Source of the DNA: Anaerolineae bacterium
Lineage (GTDB): Bacteria > Chloroflexota > Anaerolineae > B4-G1 > SLSP01
Reading direction: 5' to 3'
Assembly (NCBI GenBank): GCA_026645815.1
Contig: JAPKMR010000007.1
Span: 49,029-113,028, forward strand
DNA length: 64,000 nucleotides
A program made the translations under genes and the position numbers. Shown in pieces: positions 9,301 to 17,767 of this stretch (position 1 is its first letter; each line of letters starts with the position of its first letter). The notes below the pieces were generated by a model, which did not search any database, had not been told where the DNA came from, and was given only the letters and a program-made list of their open reading frames with translations.

Positions 9301-10347
9301 TATAACGGGTCGATTCAGGCTGGAACTGTCAATCCTTTGGCGGGGCGCTCAGGCTGGACTGGCGCGTTGACTACCTGGACCGAAGTCACGGTAGATTTGA
9401 GCGCCTATGCCGGTAGCGCTGTCCAGATTCGCTGGCGGATGGGTTGCGATTCTTTCGTGGGCGCTGAGGGCTGGTTTGTTGATGATGTGCAGATCACAAC
9501 CCCGTTGCCTCCCAATCCGGCGCCTGTTATCAATGCAGTCACGCCGGCTTCTGTGGTGGGAGATGAGCCGGTGCTGTTGACGTTGACGGGCGCTGGGTTT
9601 GTGGGGATGCCTGCTATCAGAGTTGATGCAACCTGGTTGCTCTCGGTAACGCTGGTCAATTCGACGACGGTTACCGGGATACTGCCGCCGGTGCTGGCGC
9701 CCGGCGTCTATACCGTGACGCTTTTCAACGGTGATTGCGTCTCCGCGACCCTGCCGGACGCGCTGACTGTACGCGGCGTTGTGAGCGCCCCTGAACTCAT
9801 CAGCCCGCCTGACGGGGCAGTGATCACGGATACTACACCCACGCTTTTGTGGCAACCGGTGGTGGGGGCAGCGGGCTATCATGTCAATCTTGCTGGGGTG
9901 CTGCAGGATGTCGGTGCGAGCACAGCTTTTACGACGCCTTTGCTGGCACAAGGCGTTTATACCTGGACTGTGACAGCTTACAACTCTTGGGGGGCTTTGA
10001 GCCCGGCTCAGACCCCGTGGTCCTTCCGTGTGATGACACCGCTGCTCGCGCCCGAGCGACTCAATCCCGCAGACGGTGCGGTTATCACTGATACCACGCC
10101 GACGCTGCTCTGGGAGCCTGTAACAGGCGCTGCCGGTTATCGTGTTACATTCTTGGGTGAAAACCATGATGTGGGCGCTACATCGGCTTACACGCTTTCT
10201 GTGTTGGCAGATGGAGTCTACACCTGGACGGTGACAGCTTACAATGTGTGGGATGATGTCAGTCCAGGCCAGACGCCGTGGACATTCACGGTGCGTGAGA
10301 AACCTGTCTGGTTCGTTTACCTGCCGCTGCTTTTACGCCAGCCTTAA
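6322..10347 (+). CDS. Large secreted subtilisin-like serine protease (S8)
   Basis: I moved the start from the ORF-track 6232 to the GTG at 6322 because AGGAGG (6310-6315) lies 6 bases upstream and the product then begins with a clean signal peptide. The product has 1341 residues. A propeptide-like region precedes the S8 domain. Its catalytic triad sits in IANVDSGIQESHPDL (Asp), SSHGTHTAGI (His) and GTSMSSPQVSGAAA (Ser). Downstream are beta-sandwich regions, an IPT/TIG-like repeat and two near-identical Fn3-like repeats, each containing DGAVITDTTPTLLW and TWTVTAYN. The protein ends in VYLPLLLRQP. The role is probably extracellular protein degradation or surface processing. Confidence 0.93.
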   Translation: MEILHRGKTLLLVLVLCFTFISPFPNPGNAVVAAAPNADYTLTLGGVAFDPLVSQPALPLAWRQSSTPGPDLHLVQFSGPTRELWMETLAKVGLEIVQYIHPFTYVVWGDSAAMSLVSELDYVRWTGPFLPAYRVLPQWRTLDATARAFEVMVYRTAGRASVLSSLTALGAQLQEAIDLGYGFDGLAVTLSGERLLEAARIPGVYTIQPISTERATRGEMSSQVNVNNVDQNNQAFTGYRTWLTSVGLDGTGVVIANVDSGIQESHPDLIHRMQTCVGTTCGNTASSSHGTHTAGIMAADGSSGVVDSRGFLRGLGVAPGANLVEQVYSSYNLTLLIKDSSTNGALISGNSWGPASTPQGYDADTREVDVGVRDANLTLAGNQPLNYVLSIMNGDGGTSSQGSPDEGKNIFTIGSTKMQTSSGSQELAINDVSSNSAHGPALDGRKIPHMVAPGCYVDSTVPTNSYGTMCGTSMSSPQVSGAAALFIQYYRGLFGVDPSPALLKAAFLPVAHDLAGFHDADGGVLGHPFDSKQGWGRMDLEAVVDPALPVLYFDNPQIFDATGEIWEQSFGAADPTQPVRLMLVWTDAPGHGLGGATPAWVSDLNLEVSADGNTYRGNAFNASGWSQSGGTADGMNNTEGIFLGPTAPETFTVRVSAANIAGDGVPNSGDATDQDFALVCYNCLQQADFTLVVEPQSTAVCAPGVITATISLGQLLGYAEDVSLNVQAPPAVSAIFSPTVVTVPGEALLTLDVSAEAIAGQVTLLISATAEITKVHTAELSLLVNTCAPDAPVLLTPSDGAVAQPFDSLTLAWQVQPLSTGYRVQVARSPLFAAPFVDAPVATAAYSDSVTLESGTCYWWRAQGENACSSSPWAEPFHFATAALGIGLADDMESGDGNWSEEVAVGSATWGLSTAQSYSPTRAWFVPDAAVPTDSRLWNTVAVPVGAGSTLSFWHRYQFEGSDPYAWDGAVLEISTDGGLHWDDLGPAIVANGYNGSIQAGTVNPLAGRSGWTGALTTWTEVTVDLSAYAGSAVQIRWRMGCDSFVGAEGWFVDDVQITTPLPPNPAPVINAVTPASVVGDEPVLLTLTGAGFVGMPAIRVDATWLLSVTLVNSTTVTGILPPVLAPGVYTVTLFNGDCVSATLPDALTVRGVVSAPELISPPDGAVITDTTPTLLWQPVVGAAGYHVNLAGVLQDVGASTAFTTPLLAQGVYTWTVTAYNSWGALSPAQTPWSFRVMTPLLAPERLNPADGAVITDTTPTLLWEPVTGAAGYRVTFLGENHDVGATSAYTLSVLADGVYTWTVTAYNVWDDVSPGQTPWTFTVREKPVWFVYLPLLLRQP

Positions 10348-10383
10348 CACAGGCTTTCAAATCGGGGGTCATTTCAAAAGCAT

Positions 10384-10415
10384 TTTGGGGCGGGAGGATC
10401 TTCTCCCGCCCCAAA
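10384..10415. terminator. Bidirectional hairpin terminator
   Basis: A perfect 13-bp stem, TTTGGGGCGGGAG (10384-10396) with CTCCCGCCCCAAA (10403-10415), has a 6-base loop. It sits between the convergent subtilase and the deacetylase-like gene and can serve both. Confidence 0.8.
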
Positions 10416-10435
10416 CCGCTCATCGAAGAGGCTGA

Positions 10436-11461
10436 TCAGACAAAGGCTTCCAATATGGCGACGGCATTCGCCCCCAACATATCCAGTCGGTAGCCGCCTT
10501 CCTGGATGATAACGGTGGGTAAGTTTAATGCGGCGATGCGTTTGCCAATCGCTCTGAAACCCATGGGTGTGATTTCCATACCGCCAACTTCATCACCTTC
10601 TGCTATGTCAAGCCCTAGAGAAAGTATCAACACTTCTGGTGTAAAGGCGCCTAGCGCTTCCAGAGCTCTATCTAGTGCTGTAAGATAGATGCTGTCCGTT
10701 GTGCCTTTGGGGAGCGGGATATTCAGGTTTGTTCCCAGACCTGCCCCCGCCCCGCGTTCTTCGGCAAAGCCCCAGTAAAACGGATACTCGTAGCGTGGAT
10801 CGGCGTGCAGCGAGCCATAGAACACAGCTGGGTCTTCGTAGAAAATCGCTTGTGTGCCGTTACCGTGATGGAAGTCCACATCCAGAATCGCCACACGGTT
10901 CTGGGTGCGTTGTTGCAGATAGCGGGCGGCGATAGCTGCGTTGTTCAGATAGCAGAAACCGCCATAGAGGTCGCGGGCGGCGTGGTGACCTGGCGGGCGG
11001 CACAGCGCGTAGGCGCTGTGCTCGGAGGCAAGCACTGCATCTGATGCAGTGAGCGCACATTGTGCGGACCAGTAAGCAGCTTCCCATGTGCCTGCCAGAA
11101 TTGGGCTACCGATGCCAAAGGCATAGAAACCGCGTTTCCCGGCGATGCTCACTGGTGGGGGAGTGTCGCGGCGCCCGACGGCAAAAGTGCCTGGGATGAC
11201 GGCTTCTTCGTAACCAAGCCAGGCGGCATTTTCTACATAGGCGTTGCGTAGGTAAGTGACAAAATCGGCATCATGGACCGCAAGCACGGCTTCTAAACCG
11301 TGATCCTCCGGTGATGCTACAGGCCCGAGTGAGGTCCTCTGAAGCGCTGCCAGGATGATTTCAGCGCGCGCTGGTAGCTCTTCAACGATGAAGGGTTGCC
11401 CATCAAGGGTGATATTCTCGGTGGCATGCAAAATGTGTTTTGAGCTATAGATGATTTTCAT
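10436..11461 (-). CDS. Acetylpolyamine amidohydrolase / histone deacetylase family enzyme
   Basis: 341 residues, the usual length of bacterial acetylpolyamine amidohydrolases. RPPGHHAARD holds the general-base His pair. LDVDFHHGNGTQ supplies the zinc Asp and His, LSLGLDIAEGDE gives the second zinc Asp, and EGGYRLD carries the transition-state Tyr. It should remove acetyl groups from acetylated polyamines or related small amines in the cytoplasm. Protein deacetylation (AcuC-like) is the main alternative. It lies head-to-tail downstream of the ABC exporter pair on the reverse strand, with only about 70 bases between, so it may be in the same transcript. Confidence 0.88.
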   Translation of the reverse strand: MKIIYSSKHILHATENITLDGQPFIVEELPARAEIILAALQRTSLGPVASPEDHGLEAVLAVHDADFVTYLRNAYVENAAWLGYEEAVIPGTFAVGRRDTPPPVSIAGKRGFYAFGIGSPILAGTWEAAYWSAQCALTASDAVLASEHSAYALCRPPGHHAARDLYGGFCYLNNAAIAARYLQQRTQNRVAILDVDFHHGNGTQAIFYEDPAVFYGSLHADPRYEYPFYWGFAEERGAGAGLGTNLNIPLPKGTTDSIYLTALDRALEALGAFTPEVLILSLGLDIAEGDEVGGMEITPMGFRAIGKRIAALNLPTVIIQEGGYRLDMLGANAVAILEAFV

Positions 11462-11530
11462 GGCAGTGCCTGCGATTTGATTGCTAGTAATTCCAGTGTC
11501 GCTCCGTGCAATGTTGCCACTGGCTTTATT

Positions 11531-13378
11531 CTACACGCGTTCACTAGCTTTGCTGAACCCATTGTTCTGCATGAACTGGCGCTCGTAAAGGTCGCGGTAG
11601 AGTCCACCGAGCGCCAACAGCTCTGTATGGGTACCCCGTTCGACGATGTGTCCACCTTCCAAGACGCAGATCAAATCGGCGTTGGTGATGGTGCTGAGCC
11701 GGTGTGCAATAACGACTGCTGTGCGCCCCTTTAACAGTCGCGCCAGGGCTTCCTGGATCAACGCCTCTGTGATGGTGTCTACGCTGGCAGTCGCTTCATC
11801 CAGGATGAGGATGCGCGGGTCAGCCAGGATGGCGCGGGCGATACAGAGGAGCTGTCGTTGCCCTAGCGAGAGGTTGATGCCGCCTTCCAGGACGCGCGTT
11901 GCATAGCCTTCGGGCATCGCGCTAATGAATTCATGGGCGTTAGCGGCTTTTGCAGCAGCGATGACGGCTTCTTCAGAGGCGTCAGGGCAACCAAAACGTA
12001 TATTATCGGCGATAGCGCCGGCAAACAAGAAGGGGTCTTGCGGCACCAGGCCCATTTGTTGGCGCAAAGAGGGCTGGTTGACACTGCGCACGTCAACACC
12101 ATCAATGCACACATTGCCTTCTGTCACTTCATAGAAGCGCGCGATCAAGTTGGCGATGGAGGTCTTCCCGGCGCCTGTGGGACCAACCAGGGCAATAGTT
12201 TGTCCTGGCGCGATGTGCAAATCTACGTTGTGAAGCACAGTGTGTGTGCCCCGGTAGGCAAATGAGACGTTGTTGAGGACGATTTCTCCACGAATTGACG
12301 GCATATCCGGCGCCGCGGGTTGATCCTGTACATCTGGGATGGTATCAAGCAGCTCGAGCACCCGTTCGCCGCCCGCCATAGCGGTTTGGAGTGTGTTGTA
12401 GAGCTGGCTTAGCTCCTGGATAGGTTGGAAAAAACGCCCAACGTAGGAGATGAAGGCGACCACAACGCCTAGCGTCAACGTCTCTGTAGCAACCGCTCGT
12501 CCTCCTGCCCAGAGCACAACGGCAGTTGCCAGAATGCCCAGAAATTCGACACCTGGGAGAAAGGTAAGCGAGAGCGACATCGCATTGACAAAGGCGTCGC
12601 GATTAGCGCTGTTGACTTTGTCAAAACGCTCTTCAGAGGCCCCCTCTTGTGCAAAAGCCTGGATGACGCGCATTCCAGAGAGGTCCTCGGCTAAATCGCC
12701 AATCACAGCAGCTGTGCTGGAGCGGGTCTGGCGGAAAGCGATGCGGGCACGGCGTGAGAACCACAGGGTCATCAGTACCATTAGTGGCACTACGCTGAAA
12801 GCGAAGAGTGCCAAATGCGGACTCATGGATACCATGACGCCGACGATCCCGAACAGAAGCAGGATGTCGCCTGCCAGTGTGATCAGGCCTTCGGAAAGCA
12901 ACTCGTTGATGACGCCAACATCGCTCATCACACGCGATATGGTTACGCCGACGATGTGCGTATCGTGATAGCCCAGGGAAAGTCGTTGGAGGTGATCAAA
13001 GAGCTGGTTGCGCAGAGTCATCAGAATACGTTGACCTACCCAGGTGAGCAGGTATTGCTGTGCGGAAGACGCCAGATAGATACCGAACAGCGCGCCGCCA
13101 AGCAAGAGCGCCAGGCGACTCAGCCCTCTCAAGTCGCCGTTGGTGATGTATTGGTCAATGACGATTTTTGTCAGATAGGGGATAGCGAGAGTCAATGCAG
13201 AGACGATGAGCATCATGGCAAAGGCGCCGAGCATCTGTCGTGTGTAGGGGCGTAGATAACCGAGCAGGCGCAATGTAACGCGACGATCAAAGACGCGTCC
13301 TGTGCCATCGCCCTCACCGTGGCTTTCCAGGGCGCCACGAGGTCCCATGTTCAATCCACCGCCGAAACTAAAGCTCAT
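11531..13378 (-). CDS. ABC exporter half-transporter, catalytically canonical NBD
   Basis: The ORF track begins at 13591, but that extension overlaps the upstream gene. The ATG at 13378 with GGGGGAGG upstream gives 615 residues starting MSFSFGGG. Six membrane helices form the N-terminal half. The C-terminal ATPase has Walker A GPTGAGKTS, Walker B LILDEATASVD with the catalytic Glu, and an intact H-loop (AHRLST). Its signature is the non-consensus LSLGQ. It is translated right after the partner gene (40-bp gap) and should form the heterodimer with it. The cargo (lipid or drug) is unknown. Confidence 0.92.
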   Translation of the reverse strand: MSFSFGGGLNMGPRGALESHGEGDGTGRVFDRRVTLRLLGYLRPYTRQMLGAFAMMLIVSALTLAIPYLTKIVIDQYITNGDLRGLSRLALLLGGALFGIYLASSAQQYLLTWVGQRILMTLRNQLFDHLQRLSLGYHDTHIVGVTISRVMSDVGVINELLSEGLITLAGDILLLFGIVGVMVSMSPHLALFAFSVVPLMVLMTLWFSRRARIAFRQTRSSTAAVIGDLAEDLSGMRVIQAFAQEGASEERFDKVNSANRDAFVNAMSLSLTFLPGVEFLGILATAVVLWAGGRAVATETLTLGVVVAFISYVGRFFQPIQELSQLYNTLQTAMAGGERVLELLDTIPDVQDQPAAPDMPSIRGEIVLNNVSFAYRGTHTVLHNVDLHIAPGQTIALVGPTGAGKTSIANLIARFYEVTEGNVCIDGVDVRSVNQPSLRQQMGLVPQDPFLFAGAIADNIRFGCPDASEEAVIAAAKAANAHEFISAMPEGYATRVLEGGINLSLGQRQLLCIARAILADPRILILDEATASVDTITEALIQEALARLLKGRTAVVIAHRLSTITNADLICVLEGGHIVERGTHTELLALGGLYRDLYERQFMQNNGFSKASERV

Positions 13379-13418
13379 AATTGTGTTGCCTCCCCCAAAA
13401 CAGTCAATAGCCGTCTTC

Positions 13419-15221
13419 TCACTCTTCTTCCGTCCTATCTTCCTCACGGAGCTGTCGTTGATAGATTTCCGTGTATAGCCCAGAACTGCGGAGAAGTTCT
13501 GCGTGAGTACCGGAGGCGGCGATGCGTCCCTTTTCCAAGACGAGAACGAGATTGGCGGCGCGAACGGTGCTGAGTCGCTGGGCGATGACAAGGCTGGTGC
13601 GCCCCTGCATCAAATGCTCTAAAGCCAGTTGGATGAGGTGTTCAGTTTCGGTGTCAACACTTGCCAGGGCATCGTCGAGGATGAGGATGCGTGGATCCTT
13701 GAGCAGGGCGCGAGCGATAGCAATGCGTTGCTTTTGCCCCCCGGAAAGTGTCGTGCCGCGCTCTCCAACACGGGTGGCGTAGCCTTCCGGTAATTCTTGA
13801 ATAAACTCATGGGCCTGTGCGGCTTCTGCCGCGGCGAAAATCTCTGCGTCAGTGGCGTCAGGCTTTCCAAATGCCAGGTTCTCGCGGATGCTGGCAGCAA
13901 AGAGCGTGGTCTCCTGCAACACGATACCGATTTGATCGCGCAATGATTTCAAGGTTACATCGCGAATATCGTGGCCATCAACCGTGATGCGTCCTGTTGT
14001 GGGGTCGTAGAAACGTGGTAGCAGGTTGATGATGGTTGACTTCCCTGAGCCAGTTGCGCCCAGGAGCGCGATTACCTGCCCGGGTTGTGCTTCAAAGCTG
14101 ACCCCGTTAAGGACCTTGTGGCGTCCAAAGTAGGCAAAAGAGACGTTGTCGAAACGTATGTTTCCGCGCACGGGGGGCAGGGCAATTGCGTTGGGTGCGT
14201 CGTGTACTTCCGATTGAGCATCCAGGATCTCGAAAACGCGCTCGCCAGAGGCGATGGCTTGCACGACTGCCGGCAAAATCATTCCGAGGCGCCGCACCGG
14301 TTGTACTAATTGACCCAAATAAGCGGTGAAAGCAACCATTTCGCCAAGCGTGAGTTGCCCCCGAATGACGAGTGACCCCCCGTACCAGAGAATCAGTACC
14401 GTTCCCACATTTGCCAATAGCTCAATGAGCGGCATGGTGCGGGCGCGCATAGCCGCAGCTTGAGTCGAAAGTTTGAACCATGCCAGATTATCGGCTTCAA
14501 AGCGGGTGATCTCGGCGCGCTCTTGGGCAAAGGCTTTGACGATGCGCGCTCCGCGAAGATTCTGTTCCAGGCGGGTGGTGAGCACTGCGAGTTGGTCTTG
14601 GATATCACGCGAGAGGGGACGGAAACGTCGCCCAAAATCCCAGGCGCGATAGGCGACAAGGGGCATTGTTCCCAAAGCGAGGAGCGCCAACCCGGGATTC
14701 ATCTGCAGCATGACTACAGCTGTGCTGATGAGCAAAGTGCTACCTTCAAGGAGGCGCAGAGCGGCACGTCCGGTCAGGAAACGGAGGCGTTCAACATCCT
14801 GGATAGCACGCGAGAGTAATTGTCCTGTTTCTGTGCGATCGTGATACGAGAAAGATAACGCCGATAGCTTGCTGTGCAACGCTTTGCGGAGGTCATAAGC
14901 GGCGCCTTGCGAGCCAATTTCGATCCAGCGTCCCTGATAATAGGTAAGAACGCTTTTGAGTAGGGCTAAGCCCAATAAGACCAGTGTAGCCGTGGTGAGG
15001 AAACTGAGATTTTGTGCCCGGATACCTTCATCCACGATACGGCGGATGAATTGTGGAATGAGCATGATCAGGATATTGATGAGGGCGAGCAGAATGTAAG
15101 CGCCTGCAACATAACGGCGGTAATTGCGCAAGTACCCAAAACACCGTCGCAGAATGCGTCCCGCGCCAGGCGTCTGCGCCAGTAGAGGAATAGTCTCAGT
15201 TTGATCTTTTTCAGTTGTCAT
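13419..15221 (-). CDS. ABC exporter half-transporter with degenerate NBD
   Basis: 600 residues, first gene of the exporter pair. The N-terminal six-helix membrane domain (about 35-330) is followed by an ATPase with Walker A GATGSGKST and a consensus LSGGQ signature. Walker B reads LILDDALASVD, so the catalytic Glu is Asp, and the H-loop His is Gln (AQRLST). Together with the LSLGQ of the partner this gives one consensus and one degenerate ATP site, the known pattern of heterodimeric exporters such as TM287/288 and LmrCD. Its promoter lies at 15271-15298. Substrate specificity cannot be inferred. Confidence 0.93.
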   Translation of the reverse strand: MTTEKDQTETIPLLAQTPGAGRILRRCFGYLRNYRRYVAGAYILLALINILIMLIPQFIRRIVDEGIRAQNLSFLTTATLVLLGLALLKSVLTYYQGRWIEIGSQGAAYDLRKALHSKLSALSFSYHDRTETGQLLSRAIQDVERLRFLTGRAALRLLEGSTLLISTAVVMLQMNPGLALLALGTMPLVAYRAWDFGRRFRPLSRDIQDQLAVLTTRLEQNLRGARIVKAFAQERAEITRFEADNLAWFKLSTQAAAMRARTMPLIELLANVGTVLILWYGGSLVIRGQLTLGEMVAFTAYLGQLVQPVRRLGMILPAVVQAIASGERVFEILDAQSEVHDAPNAIALPPVRGNIRFDNVSFAYFGRHKVLNGVSFEAQPGQVIALLGATGSGKSTIINLLPRFYDPTTGRITVDGHDIRDVTLKSLRDQIGIVLQETTLFAASIRENLAFGKPDATDAEIFAAAEAAQAHEFIQELPEGYATRVGERGTTLSGGQKQRIAIARALLKDPRILILDDALASVDTETEHLIQLALEHLMQGRTSLVIAQRLSTVRAANLVLVLEKGRIAASGTHAELLRSSGLYTEIYQRQLREEDRTEEE

Positions 15222-15270
15222 GCGATCCTATATCATGGTTGACGGCTTCTTAAATTACTTAACTAGGCTA

Positions 15271-15298
15271 AGTATATCATAATCGGAGAAAATGTCAC
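15271..15298 (-). promoter_or_regulatory. Promoter for the ABC exporter operon
   Basis: On the reverse strand GTGACA (15298-15293) and TATACT (15276-15271) are separated by 16 bp. The start codon lies about 50 bases downstream of the -10 box. The 290-bp gap also carries the divergent promoter of the AOR operon. Confidence 0.55.
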
Positions 15299-15412
15299 TA
15301 GCTAAGTGGTATTTGACAGGATTGTAGAATCGGTTGAAAATATAGGCAGTGGCAGCTCCTGAAGATTTCGTGTTGGAGTGGTGCTGTGTACCCTATGTAC
15401 TTGTGTTCTTCC

Positions 15413-15440
15413 TTGCATGCGTATGATTTGCGTATAGAAT
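15413..15440 (+). promoter_or_regulatory. Putative promoter for the MoaD-AOR-Hdr operon
   Basis: TTGCAT (15413-15418), a 16-bp spacer and TAGAAT (15435-15440). The predicted leader to the MoaD start is about 65 bases. That leader contains ggtgtagtggga and tttgaaagg, which echo parts of the Moco riboswitch upstream of mop, but I cannot fold it into the same structure. Confidence 0.45.
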
Positions 15441-15513
15441 TGAGTATATAGGTGTAGTGGGACCCTCTTCCCCTGGTGTCTGCTTTGTTTGAAAGGGGTG
15501 TGTCAGATTTGCT

Positions 15514-15798
15514 ATGAACGTAGTCGTAGAATTTGCGGGCATTTCCCGCGTGTTGACTGGCGTCCGTGACTTATCCTATTCCTTGGAACCTGATACCTCT
15601 TACCGGGATCTGATCTGCCAACTTGGAATCCGCTTTCCAGCATTGGTTGGAGTGGTAATCACTCCTGACGGTGATACGTTGCTTCCAGAAAATAAAATTG
15701 CGCTCAACGGAAAGCGTATGATTCAGGATTCTGAAATGGATACATTCCTGAATGATGGCGATCGCCTTACGTTAATGTCAATTTTGGCTGGTGGCTGA
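15514..15798 (+). CDS. MoaD/ThiS-family sulfur carrier protein
   Basis: 94 residues, beta-grasp (ubiquitin-like) length, ending in the diglycine tail SILAGG that is adenylated and thiocarboxylated. MoaD-like proteins donate sulfur for the dithiolene of molybdopterin (or tungstopterin). MoaD-like genes often sit directly beside tungsten AOR genes, as here, where the AOR starts 61 bp downstream. The conserved NGK and DGDRLTLM segments fit the family. No good ribosome site lies close to the ATG. It may be AOR-dedicated rather than the general MoaD. Confidence 0.9.
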   Translation: MNVVVEFAGISRVLTGVRDLSYSLEPDTSYRDLICQLGIRFPALVGVVITPDGDTLLPENKIALNGKRMIQDSEMDTFLNDGDRLTLMSILAGG

Positions 15799-15859
15799 AT
15801 ATCCTTAACTGCGCTGGCATGCATTGTGAACCCTATTTTAATAACCGGGAGGTTCTTTT

Positions 15860-17746
15860 ATGTACGGTTACAGTGGCAAAATCCTTCACATTGATCTGAA
15901 TACTCGCAAAACATGGACTGAGGAAAAACCAGAAGCCTGGTACAAGCTGTACATTGGCGGTGTCTCAATGGCGGCGCGACTGCTTTGGGAAAACATCGAG
16001 GTGGGCTGCGATCCGCTTTCTCCTGGCAATCCTATCTGCATCGCCAACGGTATTTTTGCCGGCACGCCGGTGCCTGTCGGCGGCAAATATGGATTGGCCT
16101 CCAAGTCCCCGTTGACGGGTTTGATTGGCGATAGCCTTTCGGGTAGCTGGTTTTCTGTAGCTCTCAAGCGCACCGGTTGGGATGGTTTGGTCGTTCATGG
16201 CGCCAGCGACAAGTGGATCACGATATTCATTGATGATGAGCGGGTGCAATTCCGTGATGCCAAGAAACTGTTGGGTTTGGGCACCTACGCCACGGAGGAA
16301 GCCATCCGCGAGGAGCTTGGTGATGATCAGGTACGCTCCGCCACTATTGGCCCAGCGGGGGAGAACGGGGTACTTTTCGCCAACGTGACCAACGATGGGC
16401 GTCAGGCGGGGCGCACGGGGCATGGCGCGGTATGGGGATCTAAGAAGATCAAGGCGATTTCCGTGCGCGGCACGAAAGGTGTGGTGGTAGCCGATCCAGA
16501 TACCTTGCTGCAGATGTCCTTTGATATCTCCGAGACTTCGCAGGGACCTTATACGGTGAAGTATCGAATGTTGGGCACGGCGACCAACGTGCTCAATATG
16601 AACAAACTCGGCTTGTTGCCCACGCGCAACTACCAGGAAGGCACATTTGAGGATGCCGAGCTGGTGAGCGGCGAGTATCTCGAGGAACATTACAAGGTGA
16701 AGAAGATTGCGTGCGCGCAATGTCCTATCGCCTGCGAGCAGATGTCCGCAGCCCCGGATGGTCCTTATAAGGGGGCGATGACGGGAATCGAGTACGAGTG
16801 TCTTTATGCCAACGGTCCAAATTTGGGCATCAACGACCTTCGCGCCGTCATCAAGCTTATCGCAACCTGCGATCAGGGCGGTATGGATGCTATGAGTGGC
16901 GGTGTGACTGTTTCCTGGGCGATGGAGACTTTCGAGCGTGGCGTCTTCACCAAAGAGGATTTCAAGTGCGCCAAGTATCCAGAGGGTTTCGAGCCGTACT
17001 TTGGTAATGCCGAGGCGGCAGTGACCCTCATGGAGATGATTCGCGACCGGGAAGGTATTGGCGACTTGCTCTCGAAGGGGACGCGTCGCGCCAGCGCCAT
17101 TGTGGATGCGGAGCGTGGCACTGAGACCTATAAGTGGGCGATGAATAGCAAGGGCTTGGAAAGCCCCGGCTATGATGCGCGCGGGCTCAAGACGTTTTCT
17201 GTGGGTATCGCCGTGGGAACGCGTGGCGGTTGTCACAACCGTACTGCGGCTTACGACCCAGATATCCAGGGCGAGGTGGATCGCTTCTCAATTGATGACA
17301 CGCGCGGCAGGTTAGCTGCCAGCAGTGAGGAATATGCTGCTGTCTACGACACGTTGCCGCTGTGTAAATTCATCCGCCGTTGCTTTACCGGTAAGGCGGA
17401 CCGCGCCGGCGCCTGGCCCGCCATTGCCAAACTCATCAATGCTACTACCGGTTGGGACTTCGGTTACGATGATGTGGAGCTTATCGGCATTCGTGCGCAT
17501 ACCATCAAGAAGGCCTTCAATATCCGCGAGGGGTGGAAGCGTGCTGATGATGATTTGCCATATCGCTGGAAGCACGACCCTATGACCAAAGGCGCTTCCG
17601 CGGGGCATGTGGTCACCGATGAAGAGCTGGAGTATCTCAAGGACCTCTACTACGCGGCTAAGGGCTGGACCAATGAAGGGCTGATTCCTAAGGCGAAGCT
17701 CATTGAACTGGGGATGGACGATGTCGCCGAGGCAATCGGTGTTTAG
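15860..17746 (+). CDS. Tungsten aldehyde:ferredoxin oxidoreductase family enzyme
   Basis: 628 residues, full AOR length. The N-terminus (MYGYSGKILHIDL) and the GGKYGLASKSPLTG segment form the bis-pterin-binding domain. The [4Fe-4S] ligands are visible as C285, C288 and C292 (CAQCPIACEQ) and C502 in LPLCKF. The GTRGGCHNR motif lies near the active site. Enzymes of this family oxidise aldehydes to acids, reducing ferredoxin at very low potential. The family also includes BamB of class II benzoyl-CoA reductase. A GGGAGG ribosome site precedes the ATG. The downstream FeS and Hdr genes suggest that electrons pass to an Hdr-type complex rather than free ferredoxin alone. The substrate is unknown. 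Confidence 0.93.
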   Translation: MYGYSGKILHIDLNTRKTWTEEKPEAWYKLYIGGVSMAARLLWENIEVGCDPLSPGNPICIANGIFAGTPVPVGGKYGLASKSPLTGLIGDSLSGSWFSVALKRTGWDGLVVHGASDKWITIFIDDERVQFRDAKKLLGLGTYATEEAIREELGDDQVRSATIGPAGENGVLFANVTNDGRQAGRTGHGAVWGSKKIKAISVRGTKGVVVADPDTLLQMSFDISETSQGPYTVKYRMLGTATNVLNMNKLGLLPTRNYQEGTFEDAELVSGEYLEEHYKVKKIACAQCPIACEQMSAAPDGPYKGAMTGIEYECLYANGPNLGINDLRAVIKLIATCDQGGMDAMSGGVTVSWAMETFERGVFTKEDFKCAKYPEGFEPYFGNAEAAVTLMEMIRDREGIGDLLSKGTRRASAIVDAERGTETYKWAMNSKGLESPGYDARGLKTFSVGIAVGTRGGCHNRTAAYDPDIQGEVDRFSIDDTRGRLAASSEEYAAVYDTLPLCKFIRRCFTGKADRAGAWPAIAKLINATTGWDFGYDDVELIGIRAHTIKKAFNIREGWKRADDDLPYRWKHDPMTKGASAGHVVTDEELEYLKDLYYAAKGWTNEGLIPKAKLIELGMDDVAEAIGV

Positions 17747-17767
17747 TTGATGGATTAGGAGCGACTA

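Noticed and set aside
9349-10167. 272-residue reverse-strand ORF
   Set aside because: It is antisense to the subtilase repeats, Arg/Gln/His-rich, with no motif.
15445-15513. Possible second Moco riboswitch before the MoaD-AOR genes
   Set aside because: Short pieces (gtagtggga, tttgaaagg) resemble the mop leader, but no closing stem or CCTCCCGTG block is present. An Infernal search would decide.
15965-17236. 423-residue reverse-strand ORF
   Set aside because: It lies wholly opposite the AOR gene, whose motifs are intact. It is a His/Arg-rich antisense shadow with no family motif.
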